From Blastomussa wellsi (Eukaryota > Cnidaria > Anthozoa > Scleractinia > Plerogyridae), in NCBI GenBank assembly GCA_947652115.1, contig OX393562.1:26034003-26098002 (forward strand): a DNA stretch of 64,000 bases, given 5' to 3'. How positions within the stretch are numbered: the first letter of the stretch is position 1; the number at the start of each line of letters is the position of its first letter. The notes beneath the pieces are model-generated. The model was given only the letters and a program-made list of their open reading frames with translations. It was not told the origin of the DNA and made no database searches. The position numbers were made by a program, and so were the translations under genes. Of this stretch, positions 48,901 to 60,200 are shown one piece after another.

Positions 48901-51900
48901 AATACACAATGATAGACACTTAATTTTTGTGTCATCTTATGTTCACATCACTCATTTTTCATGACACTTGTATCATAACAAATCATGAAAATTTCGTGTT
49001 GCAAAAATTTCATACATTTAACAAGGTAATTTTATTCCCAGGTCACACATTTACCGATTATCAGACTTGGAGGAACATTCTTAGATACAATAATGTGATA
49101 GAATATAAAGACAACAGACCCCTTTATCGCTGCACTTGTTGCTTCAAAATGTGTTAAAGTTGTAAGCAAAGATTAAATATTGAACAATTTGGAAACCAAG
49201 CTACTATGGAGATAATGGGCTGCCATTATGCACAACATCCATCAGTTTGATTCACTTGCCCTTGAAAAGGCCACCAGTTTCAGTTAAGACAACTTTATGG
49301 ACTGGGACTATATATTGAGAGGACTGTGAGGGTAAAGTGAATCCAAATATAAAAAAATAATAATATAGTCACCACTGATGTACTGTGAACAATTTTTCCA
49401 CACATATTTTCACAACAGGAAGCAATTGTACAGGATGGTCAAATCAGAGACCTTTTAAAAAAGTTGTTCACAATCTGGAGACCTAAATAACAATTAGGTG
49501 AGCAGGTCTTCTAGGATTACAGATTTGGGAGGTGAGTGGTGGGGGTCAAGAAAAGGTATGTTTACTGTGCTCTTCTCTAAAGAGTGGAAGGCACCCTTTC
49601 AGCTTAATGCTTATTGGAAGGTGATTAAAATTCATGCAGACAAACAATTATTATTCAGTCTTCTAATAACTATCACTAATGTGTAAACAAAATACCACCT
49701 GAGCATATGCCCCTTTGTAGATAATTTATCACAAAGTTGGTAAAGCCTAAAATGGTGATGCTTGTGTGCACAACAAATAATATTCTTATTCTAATCAAAG
49801 ATCACAGAAAAGAAACCAAAAAGAGAGGTTCTTAACCTCCCCCCACCACTAGAGTAGGTAAGGACCTGCTCACAATACAACTGATAAGAGTTAATCATTT
49901 GACCACCATGGCAAAGGTATGGGGAGTATTTGAATTTGGATGAATAACAAAGATTTCAGGGACAGTTTGTAAAGAGAATACTGACAGTAAAATATACTTT
50001 GTGGGAAATAATAGAAATAACTCACACTTGAGACAGAATAATGAGACTGCACACAAATGTAAACACAACACAACCAGTTTGAGAGTCAATCTCTGTTTAG
50101 TGTTAGGAAGGGCACAGTTTTCAAAAGAGCCCATTTATTAGGCCCTAAAGAGGGCAAACCAACACAGATTTCATAAACCAACATTCCAAAAGCAATGTTC
50201 TGTGTCGCTTTTACATAAGATACCTTTTCAACTGCCTACCTTGACCTCTTATGATGTGTAGTGGAAATTAATAAATAAAGGAATTACACCTGCACCTTTG
50301 AATTTGTTCAGTCTGCCTTACATTAACTTGAGTCTTTCAAATCTGTCACCAGAAAGGCCAATTTATGCAGGAACTTTTGCTAGGATTTGAGTGGCAAATT
50401 CAACAGTAATTTTATGGTGATTATCATTTGTAAACTACCAGCAATTTTTAACATTGTGCTGAAGTGACAGACAAATTGCTTGCAGTTTACACCATTGGAT
50501 TATTTTAGGTCACCTTAAATTTACCACTAAATTCAGGGAGACATGACCCTTTGAATCAAAACTCTCATGTCCACTTGGCGATAGGCTTCTGTCAATCAAA
50601 ACTTATTAATGACCTCCTCATAATCAGTAATAAAACCTTTCCATATAAGGTAATTATAAAATTTTAATCGATGGAAGCCTATTGCCAACTGCTCACAGGA
50701 GTTTTGATTCAATGTGTCTTGAATCACTGAATTTTACGGTAATGCTTGAACTCACTTCTCAATATGAAGCAAAACCTGCCTGTATAAAATGGCCTCTAAC
50801 TGAAGAAATGAAAAGACACATATCCACTCCAATAATTGAAACTGGAATCATAAGACTGATAGGATAGACACTAGTATAATGCAGACCTAACAAAATGTTA
50901 AATAGACTACAAATTCTAAAAACCTCTTGCTCAATGTATAATCTCCAGTAACGGCCGGCATTAGGGAATCGTCTAACAAGTTTTTCACACAGCACTCTAG
51001 ATGTTTCTAATGGAGTATTCTAAAAGAACAAAGACAAAGCCAGTCAAAGAGGAAAGCGAAAGGAGGGCAGAGGGGGGAAGCACTAGCAAACTGTTATCAT
51101 GATGCATCAATTTCCTGACCAGTTGCACAGGACAAGGAGATTTTTGAGTTGGGCAGGTCAACTGATGTTGTAACTTTTCATCCTCAGTTGCAGGGCTGCA
51201 AAGACTTTTTTCCCTCAAAAGAACATGTCTCCGATTACTTCAAGTCCCCATCTTGATTGGACACCACAAAGGGGAGGTCAAACAACAAAATAGACCGTTT
51301 TACCGATATGACGTCCATTTTGAATTCTATTGTTTTAAGTAGCTATTTTGGGATGCCCAGGGGGCAAATACATATTAATTTCCCCCCTGGGCATCCCATA
51401 AGAGCTAGTTGAAACAATAGAATTCAAAATGGCCACCATATTGGTAAAAAGGTATATTATATACTGAGATGTGAACCTATCAATGCAAAGCATTGTTGTT
51501 TGCATTGGTAGGTAAAATATTGTCTGGACATTTTGTCTCACCATGGTTGGAATTTTATTGGACAAATTTTGGTTGGCCATTGTCCAATGCCAACTGTTAT
51601 TTGCAGCCCTGCACCTGTTTTAAAAATGATTCAATCGACTACACCTTTACGTGACAGTTTCAACTTACATAACAATAGACATAATGAAACAAATTAAAAC
51701 AGAAAACAAAACATAAATTAAAAATGCTGAAAGGCGGTTCCCAGTTGTTCAAACGGTGGCAAATCACTATGAAGTGGATAATAATTATTTTTGGCAAATC
51801 AAACTACGCTATCCACTGGATAGTGATTTATCCGATTGATAAAATTATCAAATCTTTGAACAACCAGGGCTCAATTTGCTTTTACAATTCCACTATGACT

Positions 51901-54900
51901 TTAGATTTGCAACATAGACTTGAATTCTAATAATATATACAAACCTCACCAAGACAAATCTGTTTGTTAAAACATAAAACTAATAATTATGTTCCAGAAA
52001 ATAACTTGAAGGACTAAACAAAGTAAGACACAAGGTAAGACTGGGGGCAAAGTTTTGTCCAACATTGAAACTACATCGGGGCATGAGTAACTGGTTTACA
52101 TGTACCACATTGTATGCAATGGCAACATGCTTGTGCAAATTTAATGAGATGCATGACAGTTGAACATTGGTTGCATCTGGTGTGAACGTGTGATGAAAAA
52201 AACTTGTTCTAATTGGCTCTCAAATGTGGCATGTTTGTTTGTAAAATTTCAAGCAATGTCAGGCAAACTGACAAATAAGTGTACTGGCGATAAATAAAAT
52301 TCATTCTGTTGCCACATCTCAACTGGTGCAGACTAAAGCCATATTAAAAATGGCTAAAGTTGCTCTGCAAAAGAATTGCAATAAAACACCATAATAACAA
52401 AAGGTACCAGTGCACTAATTTTATGCTCAATGAGCTGTAAAAACGTGGCACAAGATATGCCTTGCTGTCTTGGCTTCGTATGAAATTACCGGTAACTTTC
52501 TGTAAATATATTTACACCGTTCCATTTCATCTGCTTGAAAACACAGAGGGATTTAAACTGCAATTTAAGTCTAACCAATTTTTTAAAAAGTCTCTGCTAC
52601 ATAAAAACATTAAACTGAACCGAGTTTGTTCAGGCACAAAATCTACTTTTTGTCAGAACACTTTCGTGATTTGCTCATGCAAAATGCCCCCTGACATTGC
52701 TCCAAACTTTGAAATTTGCCAAACAAACATGTACATGTCACCAGATAGCCAATTAGAACAGCGTTTTTCATCACGCATTGGCATTTAGGTGCAACCATCA
52801 GTCATGTGTCTCGCTAGCCTATGTTACAACTGGATACTAAACCAGTCACCAGTGGCAACAATGTAGTTTCAACGTCAAAACTTTGTCCCCCGGCTTTCCT
52901 TGTGCCTTACTCAACTAAGTATACCAAAATAATTTGATAATAATAACTAATGAATCCAGAGGGTTTTTTGAATTTTTGTTCAATCTTACCAACACTTCGA
53001 TAAGTTAAACAATATATATAAATTAATTTGTTTTCCAAAAACTTAACATAATAGATGCACATGTTTACCTGGGCCTCTCTAATCAGAACTCCCCACGATT
53101 CTGTGTCGTAAGGATGAAGCTGTAATCGCAGTTCTGCTTTTATTCCACGTTCAGTTTTACTCCAAAAGGTGACGCCACCATCCTTAATACACAAAGCCAA
53201 TGCAACTCATTAAAATTCCTTTGCTCCAAACACACACACCAAACAGTTTACTGTTACGTGTACATGTATAAGATGTTATCTCTGACTAGGCATGATATGG
53301 AATGAAAGTGAAGGTGGCATGGGATGGTGGTTGAGTGCAATCGCAGCAGAGGTCTGGTTTCAAGTCCCTGTCCCTGGACAAGTTATTTGTGCTCAGTAGT
53401 CCCCAATAGCCCTTATGCAAGTTTATATCAGACTGACCAGTTTCACAACAACCAAACATCACTTTCAAAGTGTAAAACTTTTAGTCTTTCCCGTAAAACC
53501 GTGAACACCAGAAATGTTTATGGAATGTTATTGTGTTACAAAGGAAAAGCCAATCAGGTGTGAGAAAACTAAACCGCAAACAGCAACAGTCATTAGTTTG
53601 TGGTTTTGAGGTTTGTTCGCGTGTCCTGAACTTTGCTGCGATTGGTCACTACACAATAAACATTCCAGAGTTTTTTTCTCGTGTTCACAGTTTTATGGGA
53701 AAGACTGTAAATTTTATCATGAACGACTCACAAGGAAAAGAATACCCATGTGAAAACTGCAAGAAGGTGGCAGAAGGTTATGAATAATTTGCGAAAACGA
53801 GGCTTGGTGGAGCATTTAGGCCATATGACCTTCTTACAACTATACCATCAACTCCTTCAAACTTTGTATAATATTAAAGAAAACTGGTCAGCCTCCCTCA
53901 TTTGGTTTAATCTAATTTTCTTCAACGCCTAAATGCCATATTCTATCAGACAAGGGAAAAATAACATTTACTAGCAAATAAGATGGACAAGATTATCACT
54001 TTTAAATTTCCCGCAAGCCACCATTTTGGATTTTAAGACCTGCAGTAGATGCCCAATTACAGGTATTTCACACACGTCATCAAATCCAAAATGGCAGCAT
54101 TTTTGGCCATTAAATCATATTTATCTTTGCTCCATTAAAATTTGAAATTTAGTAATTATTGCAAACAATTTAACATCAGTGTCAAAGAGTGAAGGTTTTC
54201 TTTAAATACCCACAGGTTAGTTCAGTACAACCTCTGGCAAATATTCAACAACATACTTCCAGTAAAAGGACTACCTGTGTTTGCCTACTGGATGATCAGA
54301 CAGCAAGATGGTGTTGTGCACCTTGTGTTTACGAGGACCAAGGTTAATGTAGCTTACAGAAGCAAGGTGATATTTAAAATAAATACAATGTACGAGGAAG
54401 TTCAACTCCGATAGCTTGGAGCTACTGTAGCGGATTTTGCCCTTGGGCTAGTGGATTTTATCCTTCACTTGCCCGACGGGGGCAAGTGAAAGTTTTTGGA
54501 AGAAATTGTTTTAGGAAATTAAATTCACAAATTAATTCATTGCCCTTCTGAGAATTTTTCGGGCTAGTGGGAATGACCTCTGGGCTAGTACATCCTCGCA
54601 CTCCTAAAAGTTTGGGAGAGCAAAAAAAAGGCTGTGGAAACTCCCGCTGACACCTCACGTCCCAACACCATAACACATATTTTGCTTTTGAAGAATGCCT
54701 ACTAATTGTGTCAGCCCCGCGGGATGTCTACATTTGTTGGGTGACAAAGAAATTATATTTGTCATTCTCGTCTTGAAGTTTGTGATTATTTGGCTACTGC
54801 TACTACTTGCCGATTTTTTAATGTTTTGGCTGACAATTAATCAGTGCAGTCCACAGTCTGTGGTTTTATATACACTGGCTGCAACTTTGTTATTCATGAA

Positions 54901-56508
54901 TAGCGGTGTAACGTAATGCAAAAAACTTCCAACATTGTATTTGTATAAATAAATCGGAAAAATCATGTTCAACAACTACAGTTATGTTAAGAGTATCATA
55001 CTGATATTTAGAAATGTTGATTTCAGAAAGCTTGAATTTCGGGAAAGCAAGTCCAAATGAAGCCAAGTGGATTGAAGGCATTGAATGCACTCCTAATCTT
55101 TGATTACTGGTTGTTAGGTCAAATCTTTGATTAAGCAAAATGCAGTAGTTTGACCTCTCAATACTTCAGTTTTTCATAAAAATGCAGAGTGCAAAGTGTA
55201 GGTTTTTGCAAATAGTACAATGAAATACCCAAGATCGCATCATCAGATTTCCTAATATATATTAAAACAACAAAACGATGCAGCTACATTTCAGGACGTA
55301 ACATGTCGATCAAAGTCGATCATCAAAAACGTAGTCGATAAGTTGATAGTACTCGATATTTGTCGATAATTGTAAATTGACAAGTTAAATTTGTCGATAA
55401 AAGTCAATAATCACAAGATTTTTAACTGATTATCGATTTTATCAACAAAAATGCAAACAAATATTTCAATCAGCTACAAAATTCAAGTAACCAAACCAAT
55501 AATTAATAGCTTGAATGACTTTTTTATGAAAATGTAAACAGCTAAATAAAAACCTGAACAACCAAGTGTTATTCATTATAGAATAGAATGTTAAATGATA
55601 GATTAACAGTTTTAGCAAAGCGAAATCACGATCTGCAACATAACTCGGACGAACCTAGTTCCCAGGTTCTCTCTAGGCAGGAGAGATGAGAGATCCTGGG
55701 AGCTCGAAGTCGTGTTTCTTTGGGGGACAGAACGGGCCAAAGTTTAGACTAGATGCGAGAAAAAAAACGAGGCCAGCAAAGTAATTAAAAAGTAAAGTAA
55801 ATTGGCATTTTATTTTCATCAGTGTTTTTACTCAGTTCAACATTTGACAAACACAAGCTGCTACAACTCTCCTCCCTCTCCGCCAGGTTCACTAAATTCG
55901 AGTTTGTATGCCCCTTGCTTCTCCTTGCGCCTATGACAGTTAAAATATAACGAATTACGATTGCTCAGTAATACTTTTGCTGGAAGAAAAGGGTACTTTC
56001 TCTGTGGTTATTCAGTACAAAAGCGGTAAAATGAAGTGCTGGCATAGCCGATGCTGCTTTAGTAATCTGTCCTCGGCAGCTGTACTCTTTCCCGACATAC
56101 CTCATTTTTTGTATTTTCGATACCTGTCGATCAAAATCGATCAAAATCAATCATAATCGAACAAAGTCGATAATCACAAGAAATTGTGTGATCGCCTTTT
56201 ATCGATTTCCGATATTTGTCGATTGATTAGTATTGCCAACGATCGACAACGATCGAATTTTATCGACTATCGGATCGAATTATCGACATGTTACGCCCTG
56301 TACATTTACATAAACTTGCAGGCCATGCCAGTTAGCTTATAAACTGAAAACTCAAACAGACGAACAACGAAACTTAATGTAAGTTTATGTAAGTAAAACT
56401 GTAAGTTTATCGCCAAAGAACGAGGCAAAAAGCTTACTGTACCTTGTGGTCTGAGCTTGCTCGTCTTTCATTAGTGCCATTTCCGACGACTTCTCCGCCT
56501 GCTTCCAT
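30238..56508 (-). CDS. CSTF3: Cleavage stimulation factor subunit 3 (CstF-77)
   Basis: 26 coding exons, 725 aa (human 717), phase-consistent. Exons: 56443-56508, 53069-53182, 50924-51019, 46521-46553, 45892-45989, 41865-41931, 41341-41375, 41086-41146, 40545-40610, 39989-40066, 39479-39559, 39085-39166, 38512-38621, 37888-38004, 37175-37249, 36746-36847, 34968-35009, 34822-34863, 34633-34693, 34183-34246, 33966-34062, 33743-33841, 33202-33343, 32599-32690, 30936-31008, 30238-30422. It is the HAT-repeat scaffold of the CstF complex, bridging CstF-64 and CstF-50 in pre-mRNA 3' cleavage. Anchors: [63 protein letters not shown]; the proline-rich [16 protein letters not shown]; and the monkeytail end [13 protein letters not shown]. 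Exon 4 is only 33 bp. Convergent with BORCS5; - strand AATAAA candidates lie at 30001 and 29859. Confidence 0.95.
31985..32403. mobile_element. PIF/Harbinger-like MITE in CSTF3 intron 24
   Basis: TAA flanks both ends. The terminal inverted repeats begin GGCCCGGGTCAAATG at the left and end CATTTGACCCAGGCC at the right, extending about 38 bp with mismatches (TTTGCATGGGCCGAAC / GTTTGGCTCATGCGAA). A 3-bp TWA target and GGCC ends are typical of PIF/Harbinger elements. Noncoding. Confidence 0.75.
35116..36187 (+). mobile_element. 5'-truncated L1/Tx1-like LINE with 13-bp target duplication
   Basis: An exact 13-bp target duplication (ATCAGCTTTTTTG) flanks the insertion at 35103-35115 and 36188-36200. 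The inserted strand ends in an A-rich tail. The open frame at 35188-35970 (260 codons) is the C-terminal part of LINE ORF2: [32 protein letters not shown] and a zinc-binding zf-RVT-like motif ([17 protein letters not shown]). A stop upstream of the ATG (VF*KSWF) and the 5' truncation make it inactive. It sits in CSTF3 intron 16, antisense to the gene. Confidence 0.9.
36201..36700. repeat. AT-rich trinucleotide microsatellites in CSTF3 intron 16
   Basis: Runs of (TTA)n at 36231-36280, (AAT)n at 36518-36580 and (TTA)n at 36640-36665 lie just after the LINE insertion. They are interrupted and low complexity. No other feature was found. Confidence 0.7.
37346..37410. repeat. Hairpin with GCGAAGC-type apex in CSTF3 intron 14
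   Basis: GTTCTTAAAAC(..)AATATTTGCCC pairs with GGGCAAATATGCTAGTTTTAAGAAC, with the apex GAGAAGCGAAGCTTCGA. The apex resembles that of the hairpin at 5117-5274 (GAGTCGCGAAGCGACGA) although the arms are unrelated. The following 37,411-37,830 also has inverted words (ATCAGACCGATAG, GGGCACTAT). Confidence 0.7.
40755..41035 (+). mobile_element. tRNA-derived SINE in CSTF3 intron 8
   Basis: The tRNA-like head has an A-box-like GGCCTAATGGTTA and a B-box-like GGTTCATAGCC. The body contains GTGTATAAATGGGTACCGGC, GTGATGGACTAGCATCCCAT and CTTCATGTTACAGAAAC, words shared with copies at 45139-45420 (- strand) and 57828-58064. It ends about 50 bp from the exon 8 donor. Confidence 0.8.
42908..43482. mobile_element. 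Fold-back element with ~120-bp arms (CSTF3 intron 5)
   Basis: The left arm 42908-43030 (TTACAGTCAAAACAGCTCAA ... TTAATGAATTCATTAA ... CAATATTCCATTC) is mirrored at 43361-43482. The middle holds an unrecognised ~330-bp segment whose 104-codon open frame (43059-43373) has no known domain. It is followed within 50 bp by a second fold-back element. Confidence 0.75.
43531..43950. mobile_element. Palindromic fold-back element, ~200-bp arms (CSTF3 intron 5)
   Basis: Nearly the whole segment is one hairpin: GCCCATACGTTGT at the left pairs with ACAACGTATGGGC at the right, GAGAATATATGAGAAAAGTT with its inverse, and GATTTAAAGACGTTTAGGCA-type sequence forms the centre near 43735. Noncoding. Confidence 0.8.
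45139..45420 (-). mobile_element. tRNA-derived SINE (- strand) in CSTF3 intron 5
   Basis: This is the reverse complement of the same SINE family as 40755-41035: CGGTACCCATTTATACACGT, CCTGGATGGGTTGCTAGTCC and GACTAGGAGTATTTCTACT are shared. The head (GACTCAGGATTGGATGATCC on the - strand) is degraded. Confidence 0.75.
47540..47798. repeat. Inverted repeat, ~70-bp core arms (CSTF3 intron 3)
   Basis: The core arms at 47562-47630 and 47636-47702 pair around TTGTCTTGGTTCTAAA-TGG-TTTAGAACCAAGACAA, then GACTCCAT and GAGATATTG words. Outer words AAATTATGGGATT and AATCCCATAATTT extend the pairing with an internal gap. Probably a fold-back element. Confidence 0.7.
47938..48038. mobile_element. 101-bp MITE with 31-bp TIRs (CSTF3 intron 3)
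   Basis: TTATGGTGCACGCAGGAAGT (then TTGGAGAGCAC) is mirrored by GTGCTCTCCATACTTCCCGT (then GTGCACCATAA). A diverged half-copy lies in CPQ intron 2 at 59489-59575 (TTATGGTC..GTGCACACGGG, AAGTATGGAGAG, AGAGTTGCTC). Confidence 0.75.
48473..48512. repeat. Perfect 15-bp hairpin
   Basis: CTTATCTTGAACCTG and its exact inverse surround a 10-bp loop (ATTGTCATAA). It is inside CSTF3 intron 3. On the sequence alone I cannot tell whether it is a structured RNA element or repeat debris. Confidence 0.7.
50523..50740. mobile_element. Fold-back element, ~70-bp arms (CSTF3 intron 3)
   Basis: ACCACTAAATTCAG, GAATCAAAACTC, TTGGCGATAGGCTTC in the left arm recur inverted as GAAGCCTATTGCCAA, GAGTTTTGATTC, CTGAATTTTACGGT in the right arm. 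Only about 75 bp separates the arms. It ends about 180 bp from the exon 3 donor. Confidence 0.7.
51294..51453. mobile_element. Fold-back element, ~70-bp arms (CSTF3 intron 2)
   Basis: CATTTTGAATTCTATTGTTT and TTTGGGATGCCCAGGGGG are mirrored by CCCCCTGGGCATCCCATAAG and AAACAATAGAATTCAAAATG, with only about 12 bp between arms. Noncoding. Confidence 0.8.
51740..51869. mobile_element. Second MITE of the CCTGGTTGTTCAAA family (CSTF3 intron 2)
   Basis: The ends (CCAGTTGTTCAAA and TTTGAACAACCAGGG) and the TATCCACTGGATA core match the element at 10844-10979. Noncoding. Confidence 0.7.
52022..52911. mobile_element. 890-bp element with ~260-bp inverted ends (CSTF3 intron 2)
   Basis: The left end AGTAAGACACAAGGTAAGAC and the right end ending CCTTGTGCCTTACT are inverted repeats; similarity continues inward (GCAAAGTTTTGTCC, TGAAACTACAT, CATGTTTGTTTG) for about 260 bp. 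The centre holds a 108-codon open frame (52462-52788) with no recognised domain. Probably a nonautonomous DNA transposon. Confidence 0.7.
53473..53717. mobile_element. MITE-like inverted repeat, ~70-bp arms (CSTF3 intron 1)
   Basis: GTCTTTCCCGTAAAACCGTG, AACACCAGAAA and GGAATGTTATTGTGT recur inverted as ACAATAAACATTCC, CGTGTTCACAGTTTTATGGG and AAAGAC. Noncoding; 290 bp upstream of exon 2. Confidence 0.7.
55292..56300. mobile_element. hAT-like nonautonomous element rich in TCGAT words
   Basis: The terminal inverted repeats are CAGGACGTAACATGTCGAT (left) and ATCGACATGTTACGCCCTG (right). TACATTT lies immediately or one base outside each end, compatible with an 8-bp hAT target with one base shifted. 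Both subterminal regions are packed with GTCGAT/TCGATA words, while the centre is unique. It contains no transposase and is in CSTF3 intron 1, ending 143 bp from exon 1. Confidence 0.75.
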
Positions 56509-57280
56509 TGTTTAAAGCTCTACGATAAGTCTAAACCATTTACATAAGCCCATATAAATCTTGTCTGTAAAGTGCAAAACGTTAAAACTAAACTATACCC
56601 TGATGAAACCGAACTCGAACAAAAAATGGCGGCGACAAGCATGGCGTAGAGCGTGCAAAGAACTGTGGGAATGCGGGACACGCTGTCTCCCAAGGCCCCT
56701 CCAGTGTGCTGCAGGACCGGGTGGGGTGGGGAGGGACAGAATAGGACATGAAACGACCGATACATGGATCAGAACAGGTAAGTTGTAAGTTGTAACGTCT
56801 CGAGCGGAAACGAACGAAGACTCGTGATCAACAAGAACTCGTGACAGAACGCCGGGGATTTCCATCGCGAAAGTAGGTGAGTGAGCGATCAGATAATAAA
56901 TTTAGTTAGATAAATTAATTGGTTAATTAATTAATTAATTTGTCTTTAAAACACGACTCGATGGAAGAGCCTGTAATGTGAATTGATACCGTGTATAAAT
57001 AAAGTTTTACCTACCTAACCACGTATACCTACCTATCAATTCACTCTTGAATCTCTTTACGGTGGCCAATTCACATTATCAACCCAGTTGATAAAACCAA
57101 ATTATATTTGAGCTCTTCAGATGTTCTTGTTGATGGGTTTGCTTATCATAGTGGTAGAGCATACTATAGTAGCTCAATTATACATACTTAGCCAAGAAAA
57201 CTCTTGAATTGCAGTATCCAATGATCAAGATTTAATAATTGTAATATCTAATGCATGCTGGCCAAAACTACAGGATCACC
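56509..57280. promoter_or_regulatory. Divergent promoter region, CSTF3 / CPQ, with a likely CPQ 5' UTR intron
   Basis: The CSTF3 start codon and the CPQ start codon face away from each other across 772 bp. A perfect donor (CAG|GTAAGT) at 56777/56778 and an acceptor (AACTACAG|GATC) at 57273/57274, seven bases before the CPQ ATG, suggest a noncoding first CPQ exon ending at 56777. That would leave under 270 bp between the two transcripts. Inferred from splice-site quality and arrangement. Confidence 0.5.
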
Positions 57281-60200
57281 ATGGGCCTTTGGACCTTTGC
57301 ACTATGTCTTGCTTGTTTGTGCTCACCATTATTTACAATGGCATCAGTCAGCCATGTCGATGAAGCTTCACAAATTTCTAGTCAATTGAAGACTGAGATA
57401 GCAAACCACCAAGTTGACGCAAACAAGATAATAGATTTTCTAACTAAAGGGCCTGGAAAGCGACAAGTGTACAACAGACTTGCAGCATTTGTGGACACTT
57501 TTGGTAGCCGAATCGCAGGTTCCGCCAATCTTGAACGTGCAATAGACTACATGCTAGATGAGCTAAAGAATGACAAACTTGATAATGTGCATGGAGAAGA
57601 GGTAAATGTAACACACTGGGTGAGAGGTAAAGAATCAGCCCAAATGTTTCTGCCGAGAAGCCAGTCCATTGCCTTGCTTGGCCTGGGAGGTAGTGTGGGT
57701 ACGCCACCAGATGGTATAACTGCAGAAGTTCTTGTCGTCAACTCTTTTGATGAACTTCATGCCAACGCTTCAGAGGTACAAATTTTTATGATCATATATA
57801 CAGAGTTACAATTAAGCAAGACTTCTGGTGGCATATTGTGGCCAATTTGGTAAGTGTGCTGGACTCCAGATTGAATGGTTTGGGTTCAAGCCTCAGCGGG
57901 GGCACTGCGTTGTGTTCTAAGACAAGACACTTTAGGCCGCTCTTCACCCAGGTGTATAAATGGGTACCAGTGAATTTAATGCTGGGGGTAACCCTGTGAT
58001 GGACTAGCATCCCGTCTAGGGGGAGTAGAAATACTCCTAGTCACTTCATGCTACAGAAACCGGGCTTGATAAGTTCTGGACTCCAGATTGAGTCTTCCAT
58101 GTTTGGCATGGGTCATATCATTGTTTTGTCGGGTGAGGCACCTTTCACTCACATGTACATGAAAAGTTCCTTTCTCCACCAAGTATCTAATCTGGGGCCC
58201 ACGCAGAGGAGATTAGAAATGATCCAAGTCATTTTGTGCTCAGAAACCTGGAAATTCAGCTCCATAACCTATGAGACAGTTTCGATTCATCTTGTGTATA
58301 CTTACTTTTTTAACATTTATTTTATTTCTTAGTTATGCGTTCAACTTCGTGAAGCTTGTTTTCTTTATCATTATAATTAATTTTTCATGTGTTGAAGATA
58401 GCAAAAAAGAACTTGTATGAAAAGTACCACTTGCAGATTTAACATTTTAGTCCCTTTGTCACACCAACATATTGCTAAGTAGTATATAGTACATAGATGA
58501 TTAGGAAATGTTTAATCATAAGCCACTATGTTTGTACACAGCATTAAATCCTCACCAAAATGTCGAGCTTTGGAATAAGGAGTTAAGCTACCAGGGGTGT
58601 GGCTACCTGTACACACAAGCACATGTGCGTACCTGAAAAAGCCGAAAATAATAAAGAAAATATATAGAAAAGAGCGGAAAAGTTTTCTTTTTAAAAAAAA
58701 AAATTAAAATTCACCTTGAGTCATTTAACTCTTGTTGGCAAAGACCTGCGTATATGTCCTGTGACTACTAGGTGGCATCATAAGTGGCTGTTGGTGTTTG
58801 ACTCTTATTTGAAAACTTGTGCTTACCTCTGAAAAATTCCTAGCTACGACTAGCAACCCAAAATATACAGTACCACTGTCAATTGATGCATCCAGTGATT
58901 AGCTTCAAGAGGACCTCATATCATTTAAAATAATCCAATTGCTCTGTTGCTGATCATGAAATGATAACACGCTAGGGGTAGGGGGATTTTTGTCCTCATA
59001 ACTAACAAGCAGTGCTAACTTGTGCTCTTTCAATCTAAGAGAGAAAGAGGTAGGGTTGTCAAAATTGTCTAGCTCCAACCCCAATCTCTACATTGATTTA
59101 ATCTTTTCTGAACTTTCAGGCCAAAGGTAAAATTGTGGTTTTCAATGAGAAGTGGGTAGGTTATGAGACATCAGTGATCTATCGACAGCGTGGTGCTGCA
59201 GAGACAGCCAAAGTTGGTGGCCTGGCCTCTCTAATCCGATCTGTCACTCCTTTCTCAATTTACAGTCCTCATACAGGCTGGCAGGATTATGAAGAAGGTA
59301 CGTATTTATTTATCTGAATGTTATCTGTATGTTAACTGTATCTTTTTACGTGTTTGTGGACTGACAAGAAGAAAAAAGTCGGAGAATGAGGTAAATCACC
59401 GGCCATCTTGATTAAACAAGTTTGTTCAATTAAAGGATTCAATCTGTGATTTTACAATTTTTTTCTTGCTTTAGCATGCACTATCCAGTTATGGTCGGTG
59501 CACACGGGTCAAGTATGGAGAGAAGCGTAAGAGTTGCTCAAGGTGATAGCCAAGAGCAACTCTTATTGAGTTGACTAACAGGCCACCCCCTGTTTGTTTA
59601 TATTCTCTAAACACTTCTCATTCAGGAGTAGAGAAAATTCCCACAGCTTGCATTACTGTGGAAGATGCAGAAATGATGGCAAGAATGGCTGCTAGAGGAA
59701 CAAAAATAGTCATCAACATGAAAATGGAAGCCCAAACTTTTCCACCTGCAGTTTCCAGGAACACAGTTGCTGAGATCAAAGGCAGTGAGTATCCAGAACA
59801 AGTAAGTGCATTTTGTCCTGTTGTATTTTGGGAAGCTGAGTCTGTGACTTTAGATACTTATATTACTTCTCTTCTTGTTCATTATTATTTGACATCAGCA
59901 AATATCAAAATTGAAGTGCTTATAATAATACCTACACACCTGGTATGGATAAAAGGAGTCGTTGTCCTAGACAGGGTATGGCTTCAAGGCTTTAGCAGAT
60001 CAGAAACATTCATCACTATTTATTTAGCCGGTCATCAGTCAACATTACATCATTTTCAGGACTAGATATTAGTGCTATAGTATAAAAACGTTTTCCCTTG
60101 TCCTCATAGAAGTATGTGTTTGACGTTATTGTTAGACAGGTGGTCATTGTAGAGAGGTGGCCATTGTAGAGAGGTGGTCACTGTAGAGAGGTGGCCATTG

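Larger units (their letters stand above)
46554..50522. other. CSTF3 intron 3, mostly unannotated
   Basis: This is the bulk of a 4.4-kb intron. Apart from the inverted repeats listed at 47540, 47938 and 48473 I see nothing supported. Open frames at 47158-47410 (- strand) look like fragments of a dispersed repeat and not a gene. Confidence 0.4.
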
